64,000 nt of DNA, from positions 19,592-83,591 of the forward strand of contig JACPRZ010000017.1 in assembly GCA_016193485.1 (NCBI GenBank), written 5' to 3'. Within the stretch, counting starts at the first letter, position 1. Each line of letters opens with the position of its first letter. Source of the DNA: Bacteroidota bacterium. Its GTDB lineage: Bacteria > Bacteroidota > Bacteroidia > JACPRZ01. Of this stretch, positions 30,967-40,094 are shown piece by piece. The translations under genes and the position numbers were made by a program. The notes beneath the pieces were generated by a model. It was not told where the DNA came from and made no database searches. It saw only the letters and a program-made list of their open reading frames with translations.

Positions 30967-33900
30967 TTATTCATTATTGATAACTGTTACGCGCTTAACG
31001 AAAAATGTTTTATCCGAAGAAATTTTTACCAAATATACACCGGTGCATAAACCGGAAACATCAATCGGAAAAATCCCTCCCGTATTATTGCAGGAGTAAA
31101 TGGTCTCTCCCAGCAGATTTGATATTTCAACGTGAATAACTCCTGATACGGAGGGTTCGTAATTCAGAAAAACAATTCCATCGGATGGGTTTGGGAACAA
31201 TTCAATCACTGCTTCAGGCGCTGCCGGTTGAACGGCAACCGGGTAACTGATTACTAAGGACTGGAATTCTGAACAACCGCTGGCATCGGTTACAGTTACA
31301 TCATAATTACCCGGTAATAATCCGAATGTTATGGAAGAAGTAGCGCCATTGCTCCACAAGTAGGTATAAGGTGAATTACCTCCGGAAACGGTTGCCGAAG
31401 CATAGCCGTTAGCGCAGGTACTGCAGGAAGCGTTGTTGGTGTCAACAACAAGGACCATTTGTACCGGTTGTGTAACTGTTGTTGATTGCTGAACCCAGCA
31501 ACCGTTGGCATCACTCACCGTAACCGTATACGTACCGGCTGCAAGCCCGCTCGTTGAGCCCGAACTCCAGAAATAATTATAGGGTAAGGTTCCGCCACTA
31601 CCGGTCGCACTTACAGTACCGTCATTGCCACCATAGCAGGAAACAGCAGTTGAAGTGGCGGAAACAGATAATAGTGCGGGTTCCGTAACTGTGGCGGTTT
31701 GTGTTGCCGTGCAACCGTTGTTATCGGTAACAGTTACCGTATATATCCCAGGAGAAAGACCTGAAGTTGTTCCACTGCTCCAGGAATATGTAAAAGGAGT
31801 TGTACCGCCAGATGCAGTTGCAGAAACAGTCCCGTTTGATCCGCCATTACACGTCACGCCAGAAGGGGTGGTTACAATAGTAATTGCGGCAGGCTGGGTT
31901 ACGGTTACGCTTGCCGAATTGGAACAACTGACTGCATCAGTTACAGTGACTGTATAGGTTCCTGCAGCGAGTCCGGTTGCAACTGATGTTGTTTGTGCTC
32001 CGGAACTCCATATATAACTGAACGGGCCGGCTCCTGAAGCAGTTGCTGTTGCAGAACCTGTATTTTGTCCATTGCATAAAATTTGTACAGATTGGGCTGC
32101 AGATACCGTTGGTGCTCCGGGGTTTGACACCGTTGCGGTTGTGGTATTTGAACAGGAATTCGCATCTGAAACGGTAACTGTATAAGTACCGGCCGCCAAT
32201 CCTGTAGCGATTGATGAGGTCTGTCCTCCGGAACTCCACAGGTAGGAGAGAGTTCCGGTACCACCGGTGGCTGTAACTGTGGCAGTGCCGTTGGAGGAGC
32301 CGCAATTGGCAGCAGTAGTTGAAGTTGAAACATTTATTTGAGCCGGTTGTGTCAGTACAACACTTGCGGTTTTGGTGCAACTGTTGGCATCCGTGACAGT
32401 CACCGTAACCGTTCCGGCTCCGAGCCCGGTTGCCGAGGATAATGTAGAACCGGAACTCCACAGGTAGGACAAGGATCCCGTACCTCCGGACGCAGTCACA
32501 GCGGCCGATCCGTTATTATTCCCATAACAGGTGAGATTTGAAGATGAACTGATTGAAGCGTTTAATAAAGGTGGTTCGGTAATATTTACCGTTGCAACAT
32601 CGGTACAACCGAAATTATCAGAAACAGTTACCGTATAAGTTCCTGCACCGGCCGAACAAGATGATGTGGTACATCCGGAACTCCAGGCGTAAGCATAAGG
32701 TGTAACACCGGTTGTGGCAGTAACGGTGACAGAGCCGTTTGAAACTCCATTACAAGTGGCATTGGTACCTGTAGCAACTGCATCATTAATATACGGAGTA
32801 TTGCTTACCACAGCAGCGTTAAAGAAATCGGTTGCTATGGAGCATCCGGCATTATCGGTTACAGTAACATTATAGGTTCCTGCAGCGAGGCCCGTAGCAG
32901 TTGAACCTGTTTGGGCATTACTCCAGGCGTATGTAAAAGGTAAAGCACCGCCAGTGACCGATGCGGTAGCGCTTGCGTTATTAAGACCGCAGGAAGCATC
33001 GGTTGATGTTACATTCAGGGTCATCTGAGCGGTCGTGTTCACTGATCCTCCATTTACATAAGTGCAATATTGGTTTTTAACCAGAACCTGGTAGGATCCG
33101 GTACAAAGTCCGGTTGCAGTTGCAGATGTTTGACCTGCTCCGTCATTCCACTGGTATGTAAAGGGACCATTCGGACCCGTTACGCTAACAGTGGCCTGAC
33201 CGTTGCAGGTGCCGCATGAAGTATTTGTGATTGTAACAGAGACCGCATCGTTACAATTAATAACGGAAGGGGCGGTATTTAGCAATATCCATGGAACATA
33301 ACTGAAAGAATACCAGTTAAAACCTGCTCCCACATCGGTGTATATGTAACTTGGCTGGCTTCCTCCGCCCAGTGATCCGCTGAGAAAAGTTACGGCAGAA
33401 TCAACAGCGCTCAAACTGTTTACTGATGCAAGATACCATATTCCTGCTGTAAGCGGGACACCTGTAGAAAAAGAAACCGTAACAATATTTCCAAGATCAG
33501 ATGTTTGCAGAGTATATGGATTTGATTGCGCAATCTGGGTGAGCGAACTATCATAGAGCACTACCCTTACCTGTGAACCTGCAATTGAGGATGTCCATGG
33601 CACAAACGAAACTGATGTTGCCGTATCATTATTGACAATTTCATACAGATTCGCAAACCGGTAAGGCGCTGCACCGCCAAAAGAAGCGGCTGCAAGAGCG
33701 TAATAAGGAGGAATCGTATCCATTCTCTCATAAATGGTATCGGTCACTACATAATAGTCGGTAAAACTGTTATTGGACGGATCCTCATCAGTCGAGTCGG
33801 ATGATGCCGTAAAAACAAAAGTAAATGTCCCGGTTCCGGTTTTGGGAATGTTTAAAACTGCAGTTGAAAGAACGGTTGACGTCCATGGGTTCAGGGTTAC

Positions 33901-36036
33901 GGAATTGCTTGTAGTATCATATATGATAATTCCATTCGGATCATACACCGTAACATTTAATGCAACCCCCTGCTGGACATTAGCGCCAACATTTTCAACA
34001 AGACCCATCGGAATGATGTCACCTGTTTGCCTGTTAGGGACTAAAAGGTAATCAGGATATTGAAGGGTATCATATTTATTGATGCCTGAAATTTTAATGT
34101 CATTGTCAAAATTTTCTTTAATAATAACATCATCAATGGCAATGCCGTAACCCCAGTTGCCTTTATCGGTGTACCGGAATCTGATGAGTACGTTATTCAT
34201 ATTGTCATAGGCACTGAGGTTAACGATATAATTCGTCCATGCCGCAACTTTCGGTATGCTGTAAACATAAGTCCAGGATGAACCTCCATTAGTGCTAACC
34301 TGGACATAAGTTGAATCGAGAAAAGATGCGTTCAAATCATCACTCATGATGGAATTAAAGGTCATAACAACATTATTGTACCCGGTAAAGTTCTGGGTGG
34401 GCAACCGCAGAATATCATTTGCTTTATTGCAGTTACAGTTGTCGTCATTACTGTAAACAAATTGGGTATGGTCGGGAATTGTAAAATACTGGCTTGATGC
34501 TGTTGTGCCGGTTCCCGTCATAAATAAATCGCTTGTAGCATTTCCGGTAGTTGACCAGCCGGTTGGCAGGGCAGGAGGGGTGACCGATTCAAAATCCTCG
34601 CAGAAAATGGCTCCTGGGATACCGCATGGAGGCATGGCAATTACGCTGATGTATCCGTTTTTAATTTCCTGGTCGGTTCCGAGAGAATTCGTAGCCGTAA
34701 GTGTAACGGAATAAGTACCTATTGTATTAAAAGTGATTAACGGATTCTGAAGTGCTGAAGTATTAGGTGTTCCTCCCCCCCCGAAATTCCATGACCAGGA
34801 AGTAGGATAACCAGAGGATATATCGGTAAACTGGACAGCGCTTCCCACATAAACAGGATTCGGTGTTGCAGTAAAATCGGCAACAGGCGGAGCAGCCGGC
34901 TGGCAGCCGTCAGATGTTAGTAAACTGCTGCGGGTTGTATTTAACACTGAATTCATGTAATTCGCCTGCATGGTCGAATACATATTCTGGCAATCGGCAT
35001 AACTCATGTAATTCTCAATCTGATCAGGTTTGTCACCAGCGCCATCGTTGCATGTGTTCTGGGCGTAATTGCAGCCGTAGTTTTCATCTGCATTAGTGGG
35101 AGTATCGGAAAACCCGTCATCATTGCTGCAGGATGGAGGGTTGTTTCCCCACGTGTGCTTCAATCCCAGGTAGTGCCCGATTTCATGCGTTGCGGTCCTG
35201 CATCCCGGGCAAATTCCAATGTTATTGTCAATGACAAGTCCGTCCCTCCAACTGCCATGCATCCCGGCACTCGGTAAATATGCATATCCGGCTGTTCCGA
35301 AGCCGGCACCATTGTCAATATCGCATATCCAGATATTAAGGTAACTGTAAGGATCCCATGCGTCATCGCCACCGGTTGAGTTTAGTTTCATGTCATCGGT
35401 TTCGGTATCGGGATCCCACCATGTTTGAGTTGAAGATTTCCTGATAATGCCTGTAGTGGTATTGTTATTCGGATCGCGGATGGCAAGACAGAATTCAATC
35501 TGGGCATCTGAGGCAACGGATAAAAATGTAGCCCTTGTATCGGTGGTATCGGCATTTAACCTGCGGAAATCCTCATTCAGTGTATTTATCATATCATTGA
35601 TCAGCGCTGTTGAAACATTTTCTGCCGCATTGTTGTAAAGAACATGTACGACAACAGGAATGGTTTTCACCGCCTTCTGTGCAAGGTAATTGGGGTTGGC
35701 TGTTATCCATTGCTGAACCTGCTGGTACATTTTATTCATTTTTATTGAATAATCAGGATCATTTACCGACTGAAACTGGATATAGTTATTCGTAACTTTG
35801 TCCGCAAGGCACCAATCAGGTGTTTTAAATGTGGAGGCGGGGTTAATTTTTGAATTTTGAAGGTACTGGCAGGCAGGTACTTTAGCAGGAACATTCTGGA
35901 TTGCGACATTGTGGAGCGCATTTTTTCCTGGAATTTTATTACCTGTCACAGGGTGTACATTTCCTGAAAAGTTTTGAGTATAAGCGGTCGAAAAGATGAT
36001 TCCCGCCAGCACAACGAACATGGATGATTTTCTCAT
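30967..36036 (-). CDS. Secreted M43 metalloprotease with 9 SprB repeats, T9SS type A sorting domain
   Basis: This is the first gene of the block, 1689 residues from the ATG at 36036. The frame is open 14 codons further to 36078, but MRKSSMFVVLAGIIFSTAYT is the natural signal peptide. The M43 domain has HEIGHYLGLKHTWG near residue 285 and ENYMSYADCQNMY. A PKD domain follows (YPTSWSWNFGGGG). It then has a jelly-roll domain (IFCEDFESVTPPALPTGWS...YGIAIDDVIIK) and a CARDB-like domain where the next two genes have their shared 190-residue domain. Nine SprB units and a type A sorting domain (ELFPNPSDGIVFLNYE...YLVKISSDK) close the protein. TTACTTTG about 40 bases upstream is a possible variant -7 box. 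Confidence 0.92.
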   Translation of the reverse strand: MRKSSMFVVLAGIIFSTAYTQNFSGNVHPVTGNKIPGKNALHNVAIQNVPAKVPACQYLQNSKINPASTFKTPDWCLADKVTNNYIQFQSVNDPDYSIKMNKMYQQVQQWITANPNYLAQKAVKTIPVVVHVLYNNAAENVSTALINDMINTLNEDFRRLNADTTDTRATFLSVASDAQIEFCLAIRDPNNNTTTGIIRKSSTQTWWDPDTETDDMKLNSTGGDDAWDPYSYLNIWICDIDNGAGFGTAGYAYLPSAGMHGSWRDGLVIDNNIGICPGCRTATHEIGHYLGLKHTWGNNPPSCSNDDGFSDTPTNADENYGCNYAQNTCNDGAGDKPDQIENYMSYADCQNMYSTMQANYMNSVLNTTRSSLLTSDGCQPAAPPVADFTATPNPVYVGSAVQFTDISSGYPTSWSWNFGGGGTPNTSALQNPLITFNTIGTYSVTLTATNSLGTDQEIKNGYISVIAMPPCGIPGAIFCEDFESVTPPALPTGWSTTGNATSDLFMTGTGTTASSQYFTIPDHTQFVYSNDDNCNCNKANDILRLPTQNFTGYNNVVMTFNSIMSDDLNASFLDSTYVQVSTNGGSSWTYVYSIPKVAAWTNYIVNLSAYDNMNNVLIRFRYTDKGNWGYGIAIDDVIIKENFDNDIKISGINKYDTLQYPDYLLVPNRQTGDIIPMGLVENVGANVQQGVALNVTVYDPNGIIIYDTTSNSVTLNPWTSTVLSTAVLNIPKTGTGTFTFVFTASSDSTDEDPSNNSFTDYYVVTDTIYERMDTIPPYYALAAASFGGAAPYRFANLYEIVNNDTATSVSFVPWTSSIAGSQVRVVLYDSSLTQIAQSNPYTLQTSDLGNIVTVSFSTGVPLTAGIWYLASVNSLSAVDSAVTFLSGSLGGGSQPSYIYTDVGAGFNWYSFSYVPWILLNTAPSVINCNDAVSVTITNTSCGTCNGQATVSVTGPNGPFTYQWNDGAGQTSATATGLCTGSYQVLVKNQYCTYVNGGSVNTTAQMTLNVTSTDASCGLNNASATASVTGGALPFTYAWSNAQTGSTATGLAAGTYNVTVTDNAGCSIATDFFNAAVVSNTPYINDAVATGTNATCNGVSNGSVTVTATTGVTPYAYAWSSGCTTSSCSAGAGTYTVTVSDNFGCTDVATVNITEPPLLNASISSSSNLTCYGNNNGSAAVTASGGTGSLSYLWSSGSTLSSATGLGAGTVTVTVTDANSCTKTASVVLTQPAQINVSTSTTAANCGSSNGTATVTATGGTGTLSYLWSSGGQTSSIATGLAAGTYTVTVSDANSCSNTTTATVSNPGAPTVSAAQSVQILCNGQNTGSATATASGAGPFSYIWSSGAQTTSVATGLAAGTYTVTVTDAVSCSNSASVTVTQPAAITIVTTPSGVTCNGGSNGTVSATASGGTTPFTYSWSSGTTSGLSPGIYTVTVTDNNGCTATQTATVTEPALLSVSATSTAVSCYGGNDGTVSATGSGGTLPYNYFWSSGSTSGLAAGTYTVTVSDANGCWVQQSTTVTQPVQMVLVVDTNNASCSTCANGYASATVSGGNSPYTYLWSNGATSSITFGLLPGNYDVTVTDASGCSEFQSLVISYPVAVQPAAPEAVIELFPNPSDGIVFLNYEPSVSGVIHVEISNLLGETIYSCNNTGGIFPIDVSGLCTGVYLVKISSDKTFFVKRVTVINNE

Positions 36037-36285
36037 AATTGGATAAGATAAGGTTATAACTGATAAATAAAGGTGCAAAGTAAAGCCATTTGAAGCAAAA
36101 AATCAATAGGCATTATCAACGGATTATTAATATTTTTAAACAGGGGTACAGGGTATCCGGTGCAGGGTAAAGCACCTTGTAATGAACAGGAAAAAAACGA
36201 TACGGTTTTTAACACTATTACTGACGGGAAATACTCCTCTAAAGTTGCAATGATCCGGTAAAATTAATCAATAATTCATCCGACA

Positions 36286-38667
36286 ATGGCCATGGGTAAG
36301 TTCCGGTTTTGGTTTTTGCTCACTATTCTGACATTAGTAACCCTCTTTTGGTTCGGTATCCCTGAAAATTTTTTTAATGACCCTTTTTCAACCGTCCTTT
36401 TTGACCGTAACGGCCAATTATTAGGTGCACGAATTGCCTTTGACGGCCAATGGAGGTTCCCCGGCAGGAATACCATTCCTGAAAAATTTCTCAAATGTGC
36501 TCTTATTTTCGAGGACCGTTACTTTTACCGTCATCCGGGAATCAACCCGGCTTCCATGCTAAATGCGTTATACCACAATATTAAGAAGGGGAAAGTTGTA
36601 CGCGGTGGGAGTACCATAACCATGCAGGTTATCCGCCTCTCGCGTAAGGGAAAATCGCGCACGGTATATGAGAAATTGATTGAAATGATTATGGCGTACC
36701 GCCTGGAAATTTCATATTCAAAAGATGAGATTTTTTCTCTTTATTCAGCCCATGCCCCTTTTGGCGGGAACACGGTAGGTATAGATGCCGCTGCCTGGCG
36801 TTATTTCGGCAGGTCTCCGGATGACCTGACATGGGCTGAATCGGCAACTCTTGCTGTTCTTCCTAATGCCCCCTCACTTATTAATCCCGGAAGAAACAGG
36901 GAATTACTTTTATTAAAACGCAACCGATTACTAAAAAAAATTCTTAATGAAGAAATCATTGATACATTAACCTATGAAAATGCAATACTGGAACCGCTTC
37001 CCCTGAAACCATTTCCACTGCCACGGCTGGCACCACATCTGCTTGATCGAATCGGAAAGGAAACTCATCATGGAGTAAGAATGAAGGTAACGGTGGATGC
37101 GGGGATCCAGAAAAAATCTACGGAAATTCTAAAGAAGCAAATTGAGAAATTAACATCCAACGGAATTTATAACGGATGCGCATTAATTGCGGAAATTGAA
37201 TCGGGCGATGTGGTCGCTTATATCGGAAATGTTGAAAATAACGATCCGCAACATGGAGGAGATGTTGATGTTATTGTTTCGCCAAGAAGCACCGGCAGTA
37301 TTTTAAAACCATTTTTATATTGCGCCATGCTGAATGAGGGCGAAATTTTACCGGCAACGCTGGTGCCCGACATTCCTACACGAATCGGGAATTTTTCCCC
37401 TCAGAATTACCTCCGTTCCTATGATGGAGCAGTTCCTGCAAAATTTGCTCTTGCACGGTCGCTGAACGTGCCGGCTGTAAAAATGCTGCAGCAATTCCAG
37501 GTGGAAAGGTTTTATCATATTCTGCCCAAAATGGGTCTGACCACAATTACTAAACCCGCTGATCATTACGGGTTAACCTTGGTACTTGGCGGTGCGGAAG
37601 CGACTCTTTGGGACCTGAGCGGTGTTTATGCCTCAATGGCAAGAACGCTGAATCATTTTCAGAAATATAACGGTAAATATGATGTAAGGGATTTTCATCC
37701 GTTGATCTATTTTGAAGGCAAAGGAGAAGGCGAAGGAAATGCCGGCAGGAATAAAAATTTATCGGATAATTCATTATTATCGGCAGCGTCAATATACCTG
37801 ACTTTTGAAGCGATGGTGGAAGTAAACAGGCCGGATGAGGATTTATTCTGGCAGGAATTTTCATCATCAAGAAAAATTGCATGGAAAACCGGCACGAGTT
37901 TCGGCTTCCGGGATGCGTGGGCAATTGGCGTTACACCGGATTATGTTGTGGGTGTTTGGGTGGGAAATGCAGATGGTGAAGGCAGGGCCGGGCTGACAGG
38001 AATATCCTGTGCCGCACCGGTGATGTTTGATCTTTTCAGCATACTTGAAACAGGAGGAGGTTGGTTTGAAGTTCCTTATGATGAACTTGCGAAAAGCGCG
38101 GTTTGTCATGAAAGCGGGTACCTGGCTTCAGGAATCTGCGATAAGGTTGATTCCAATTATTTTCCTGTGAAAGGAATGTCAACCCCCCCCTGTCCTTATC
38201 ACCGGATCGTACATTTATCGGCAGACAAGAAATGGCGGGTGAACAGCGATTGCGAACAGACCGAAGCCATGGTCCATAAGCCATGGTTCGTACTTCCGCC
38301 TGCAATGGAATGGTATTACAAATCGAAAAATCCATCCTATAAAGAATTGCCGCCTGTGCGGGCTGATTGCGGTAATTTAATGCAATCTTCCGCCATTGAA
38401 CTGATATATCCGAAACCCGGAAGCGATATTTATGTACCGGTTGAACTGGACGGGAGTAGGGGACAGACGGTTTTCAGCGCTGTACACCGCAGCAGGAAAA
38501 GCGTTATTCACTGGCACCTTGATGAAAACTTTATCGGATCAACCCGCGATATTCACCAGATAGGATTACGTCCTTCACCGGGAGTGCATACTGTAACATT
38601 AGTGGATGAGAACGGGGAAATATTGACGCAAAGGTTTGAAGTGATTGGAAAGGAAGCAGGATATTAA
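36286..38667 (+). CDS. pbpC: Penicillin-binding protein 1C
   Basis: This 793-residue bifunctional peptidoglycan synthase is anchored by one N-terminal helix (FWFLLTILTLVTLFWFG). The GT51 transglycosylase domain has its catalytic glutamate in IFEDRYFYRHPG (Glu76) and GGSTITMQVIRLS. The transpeptidase has the SxxK motif in STGSILKP (near residue 337) and KTGTS near residue 533. The C-terminal region (SAIELIYPKPGSDIYVP, then HTVTLVDENG) is the BiPBP_C domain that defines PBP1C. The usual alpha-2-macroglobulin partner gene is not adjacent. It is divergent from the secreted-protease block with about 250 bp between. Its last codons and stop form the first unit of an 8-bp tandem repeat. Confidence 0.93.
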   Translation: MAMGKFRFWFLLTILTLVTLFWFGIPENFFNDPFSTVLFDRNGQLLGARIAFDGQWRFPGRNTIPEKFLKCALIFEDRYFYRHPGINPASMLNALYHNIKKGKVVRGGSTITMQVIRLSRKGKSRTVYEKLIEMIMAYRLEISYSKDEIFSLYSAHAPFGGNTVGIDAAAWRYFGRSPDDLTWAESATLAVLPNAPSLINPGRNRELLLLKRNRLLKKILNEEIIDTLTYENAILEPLPLKPFPLPRLAPHLLDRIGKETHHGVRMKVTVDAGIQKKSTEILKKQIEKLTSNGIYNGCALIAEIESGDVVAYIGNVENNDPQHGGDVDVIVSPRSTGSILKPFLYCAMLNEGEILPATLVPDIPTRIGNFSPQNYLRSYDGAVPAKFALARSLNVPAVKMLQQFQVERFYHILPKMGLTTITKPADHYGLTLVLGGAEATLWDLSGVYASMARTLNHFQKYNGKYDVRDFHPLIYFEGKGEGEGNAGRNKNLSDNSLLSAASIYLTFEAMVEVNRPDEDLFWQEFSSSRKIAWKTGTSFGFRDAWAIGVTPDYVVGVWVGNADGEGRAGLTGISCAAPVMFDLFSILETGGGWFEVPYDELAKSAVCHESGYLASGICDKVDSNYFPVKGMSTPPCPYHRIVHLSADKKWRVNSDCEQTEAMVHKPWFVLPPAMEWYYKSKNPSYKELPPVRADCGNLMQSSAIELIYPKPGSDIYVPVELDGSRGQTVFSAVHRSRKSVIHWHLDENFIGSTRDIHQIGLRPSPGVHTVTLVDENGEILTQRFEVIGKEAGY

Positions 38668-38739
38668 GATATTAGGATATTAGGATATTAAGATATTAAG
38701 ATATTAGGATATTAAGATATTAAGATATTAAGATATTAG
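38660..38739. repeat. Tandem repeat (GATATTAR)10
   Basis: Ten perfect-length 8-bp units (GATATTAA or GATATTAG) run without a break from 38660 to 38739. The first unit supplies the last tyrosine codon and TAA stop of pbpC, so the array starts within the gene. The eight-base period in all three frames means copy-number change cannot alter pbpC itself. Confidence 0.9.
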
Positions 38740-38854
38740 TATATTATCAGTTATTTCTTCGCACTTTATGGCAAGATATTTTTATTCCCTCTGTGAAAAA
38801 TTGGAATTCCAATCTTGTTTTTTTGCGATAGAAAAGATTGAAATCCGAATAGTT

Positions 38855-39010
38855 AAATCCGAAATCCGAAACAATATCTAATAACTAAATTTCAAAAATA
38901 AAAATAAATGCAAATACAAACTTATTACCATCAGTTGGGTGTTTGTCTTTTTGAATTTTGTCCCGATAACTATCGGGATGTATTTCGAATTTGTTTCGGA
39001 TTTCGGATTT
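38855..39010. repeat. Long inverted-repeat element between pbpC and the lipoprotein gene
   Basis: AAATCCGAAATCCGAAAC at 38855-38872 is the exact reverse complement of 38993-39010 (18 of 18). Inner sequence also pairs partly (CAAATACAAAC with GTTTGTC), and the right part holds the palindrome TCCCGATA-AC-TATCGGGA at 38961-38978. This looks like a non-coding MITE-like element with a second palindrome inserted. The stretch 38740-39046 has no credible gene; it consists of this element plus AT-rich sequence. Confidence 0.65.
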
Positions 39011-39046
39011 ATGTTTTTGATTGGTGGCGGGTGCATTGATATCACA

Positions 39047-39469
39047 TCATTTATTCAACGGGGCGCCAACAGCAATTTTGCAATCATGGCCCGGTTGACC
39101 ATGTGGCGGATTCATCCCCGGAGCGGTTTTTATTGGCGTTGATGACACCGGAGGAGCAGCGGCTGAAGTATTTCCAGGAGGTGAATTAAGCGGGCTGCCT
39201 ACCGGAATATCGCAGCGATGCCCGGGTTGTCCATGCGCAGGATTTGGTTTATCTGAAGATGATGCATTTTCTGTTGTTAAAGGAACGTTGGAATTTTCAA
39301 TGGTTGTTCCGGTTTTTATTGATGAATCAACGGGCGGATTTACCTGGTTATTCTGTATCTGAACTGCTGTGTTTTCCGTGGATTGATTTTCAGTGTTCCC
39401 CGAATCAGTTTGGTTGCATCCGAATGATAAAATTAATCCGGCAAATAAGATACCAGTAGTTGTTTTCAA
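39047..39469 (-). CDS. Small lipoprotein with two HGQPGH-x-C motifs, function unknown
   Basis: This 140-residue protein has a lipoprotein signal (TGILFAGLILSFGC) followed by a low-complexity linker rich in Asn, Thr, Ser and Pro. It carries two copies of a 17-residue motif, NPAHGQPGHRCDIPVGSPL near residue 77 and NPPHGQPGHDCKIAVGAPL at the very end. Each copy holds two histidines and a cysteine (H-GQPG-H-x-C), a plausible metal site. I recall the motif from other Bacteroidota proteins, but no function is known to me. The stop is in the inverted-repeat region downstream. About 100 bp separate it from the DUF35 gene whose stop is at 39568, so it may be the last gene of that transcript. Confidence 0.7.
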   Translation of the reverse strand: MKTTTGILFAGLILSFGCNQTDSGNTENQSTENTAVQIQNNQVNPPVDSSIKTGTTIENSNVPLTTENASSSDKPNPAHGQPGHRCDIPVGSPLNSPPGNTSAAAPPVSSTPIKTAPGMNPPHGQPGHDCKIAVGAPLNK

Positions 39470-39567
39470 TGTTTTTGAAATTTTAGGGATGCATTATTTA
39501 TTATATTTCATAACGTACCTTCTGATTAGGACAGGTTTCAATCAAAGTCAATGAGCAAATGGAAGCA

Positions 39568-40041
39568 TCAAACCAGTTCAAATCCTTCAATGTCATTCAT
39601 CAGACCCTGCCGCTTTGATGCGGGTTTCATGCGTGCTTTTACTTTCATGCCTGTTTTTACATCATCAGGGTTTTTGCATAGAATGTTTCCTAAAAACCCA
39701 CCACTGGAAGAATCAATACGGATAAAGCCAACGGCTTTCCTTCCGCCAAGAGATTTTCCGTCAATATCTTCTTTAACTATTGTGAATGACTCAATTGAGC
39801 CGGTTGCCGGAAGTTTAATAAAGTCGGTTATTTCCTCAAAACATTCCTCGCAGTAAATCCGCGGAGGAACATATACTTTACCGCAGCATGAACATTTTGC
39901 TCCGGTAAAAACACCTTTTTCTTTAAGGTTGGTGAAAAATTTCAAACCAGCTTCACCAGGTGTATACGAGTAGTGTACGGGAAAAGTGTCGTGCCAGGCG
40001 CGGGTATCGACATTGCGGGTGATTTTTGTTAGGATAGCCAT
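39568..40041 (-). CDS. Zn-ribbon/OB-fold (DUF35) protein
   Basis: This 157-residue protein has the DUF35 layout: an N-terminal helical segment, a rubredoxin-like zinc ribbon (CSCCGKVYVPPRIYCEEC, two CxxC pairs) and an OB-fold (GSIESFTIVKED...FIRIDSSSGGFLGNIL). In archaea such proteins channel acyl-CoA between thiolase and HMG-CoA synthase, and in steroid-degrading bacteria the ChsH2 type binds a thiolase-fold aldolase. It is the downstream member of a four-gene minus-strand set with a second DUF35 gene and two thiolase-like genes. The likely role is as the acyl-CoA-binding partner of one of those proteins. Confidence 0.88.
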   Translation of the reverse strand: MAILTKITRNVDTRAWHDTFPVHYSYTPGEAGLKFFTNLKEKGVFTGAKCSCCGKVYVPPRIYCEECFEEITDFIKLPATGSIESFTIVKEDIDGKSLGGRKAVGFIRIDSSSGGFLGNILCKNPDDVKTGMKVKARMKPASKRQGLMNDIEGFELV

Positions 40042-40094
40042 ACTAGGAAAATTTAAGTTACTAAATTAATCAAAAAGAAATTTCATTGTTTCAA

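Noticed and set aside
39244..39459. Plus-strand frame of 71 codons opposite the lipoprotein gene
   Set aside because: It overlaps a gene with a clear lipobox and duplicated motif on the other strand and shows no protein features of its own.
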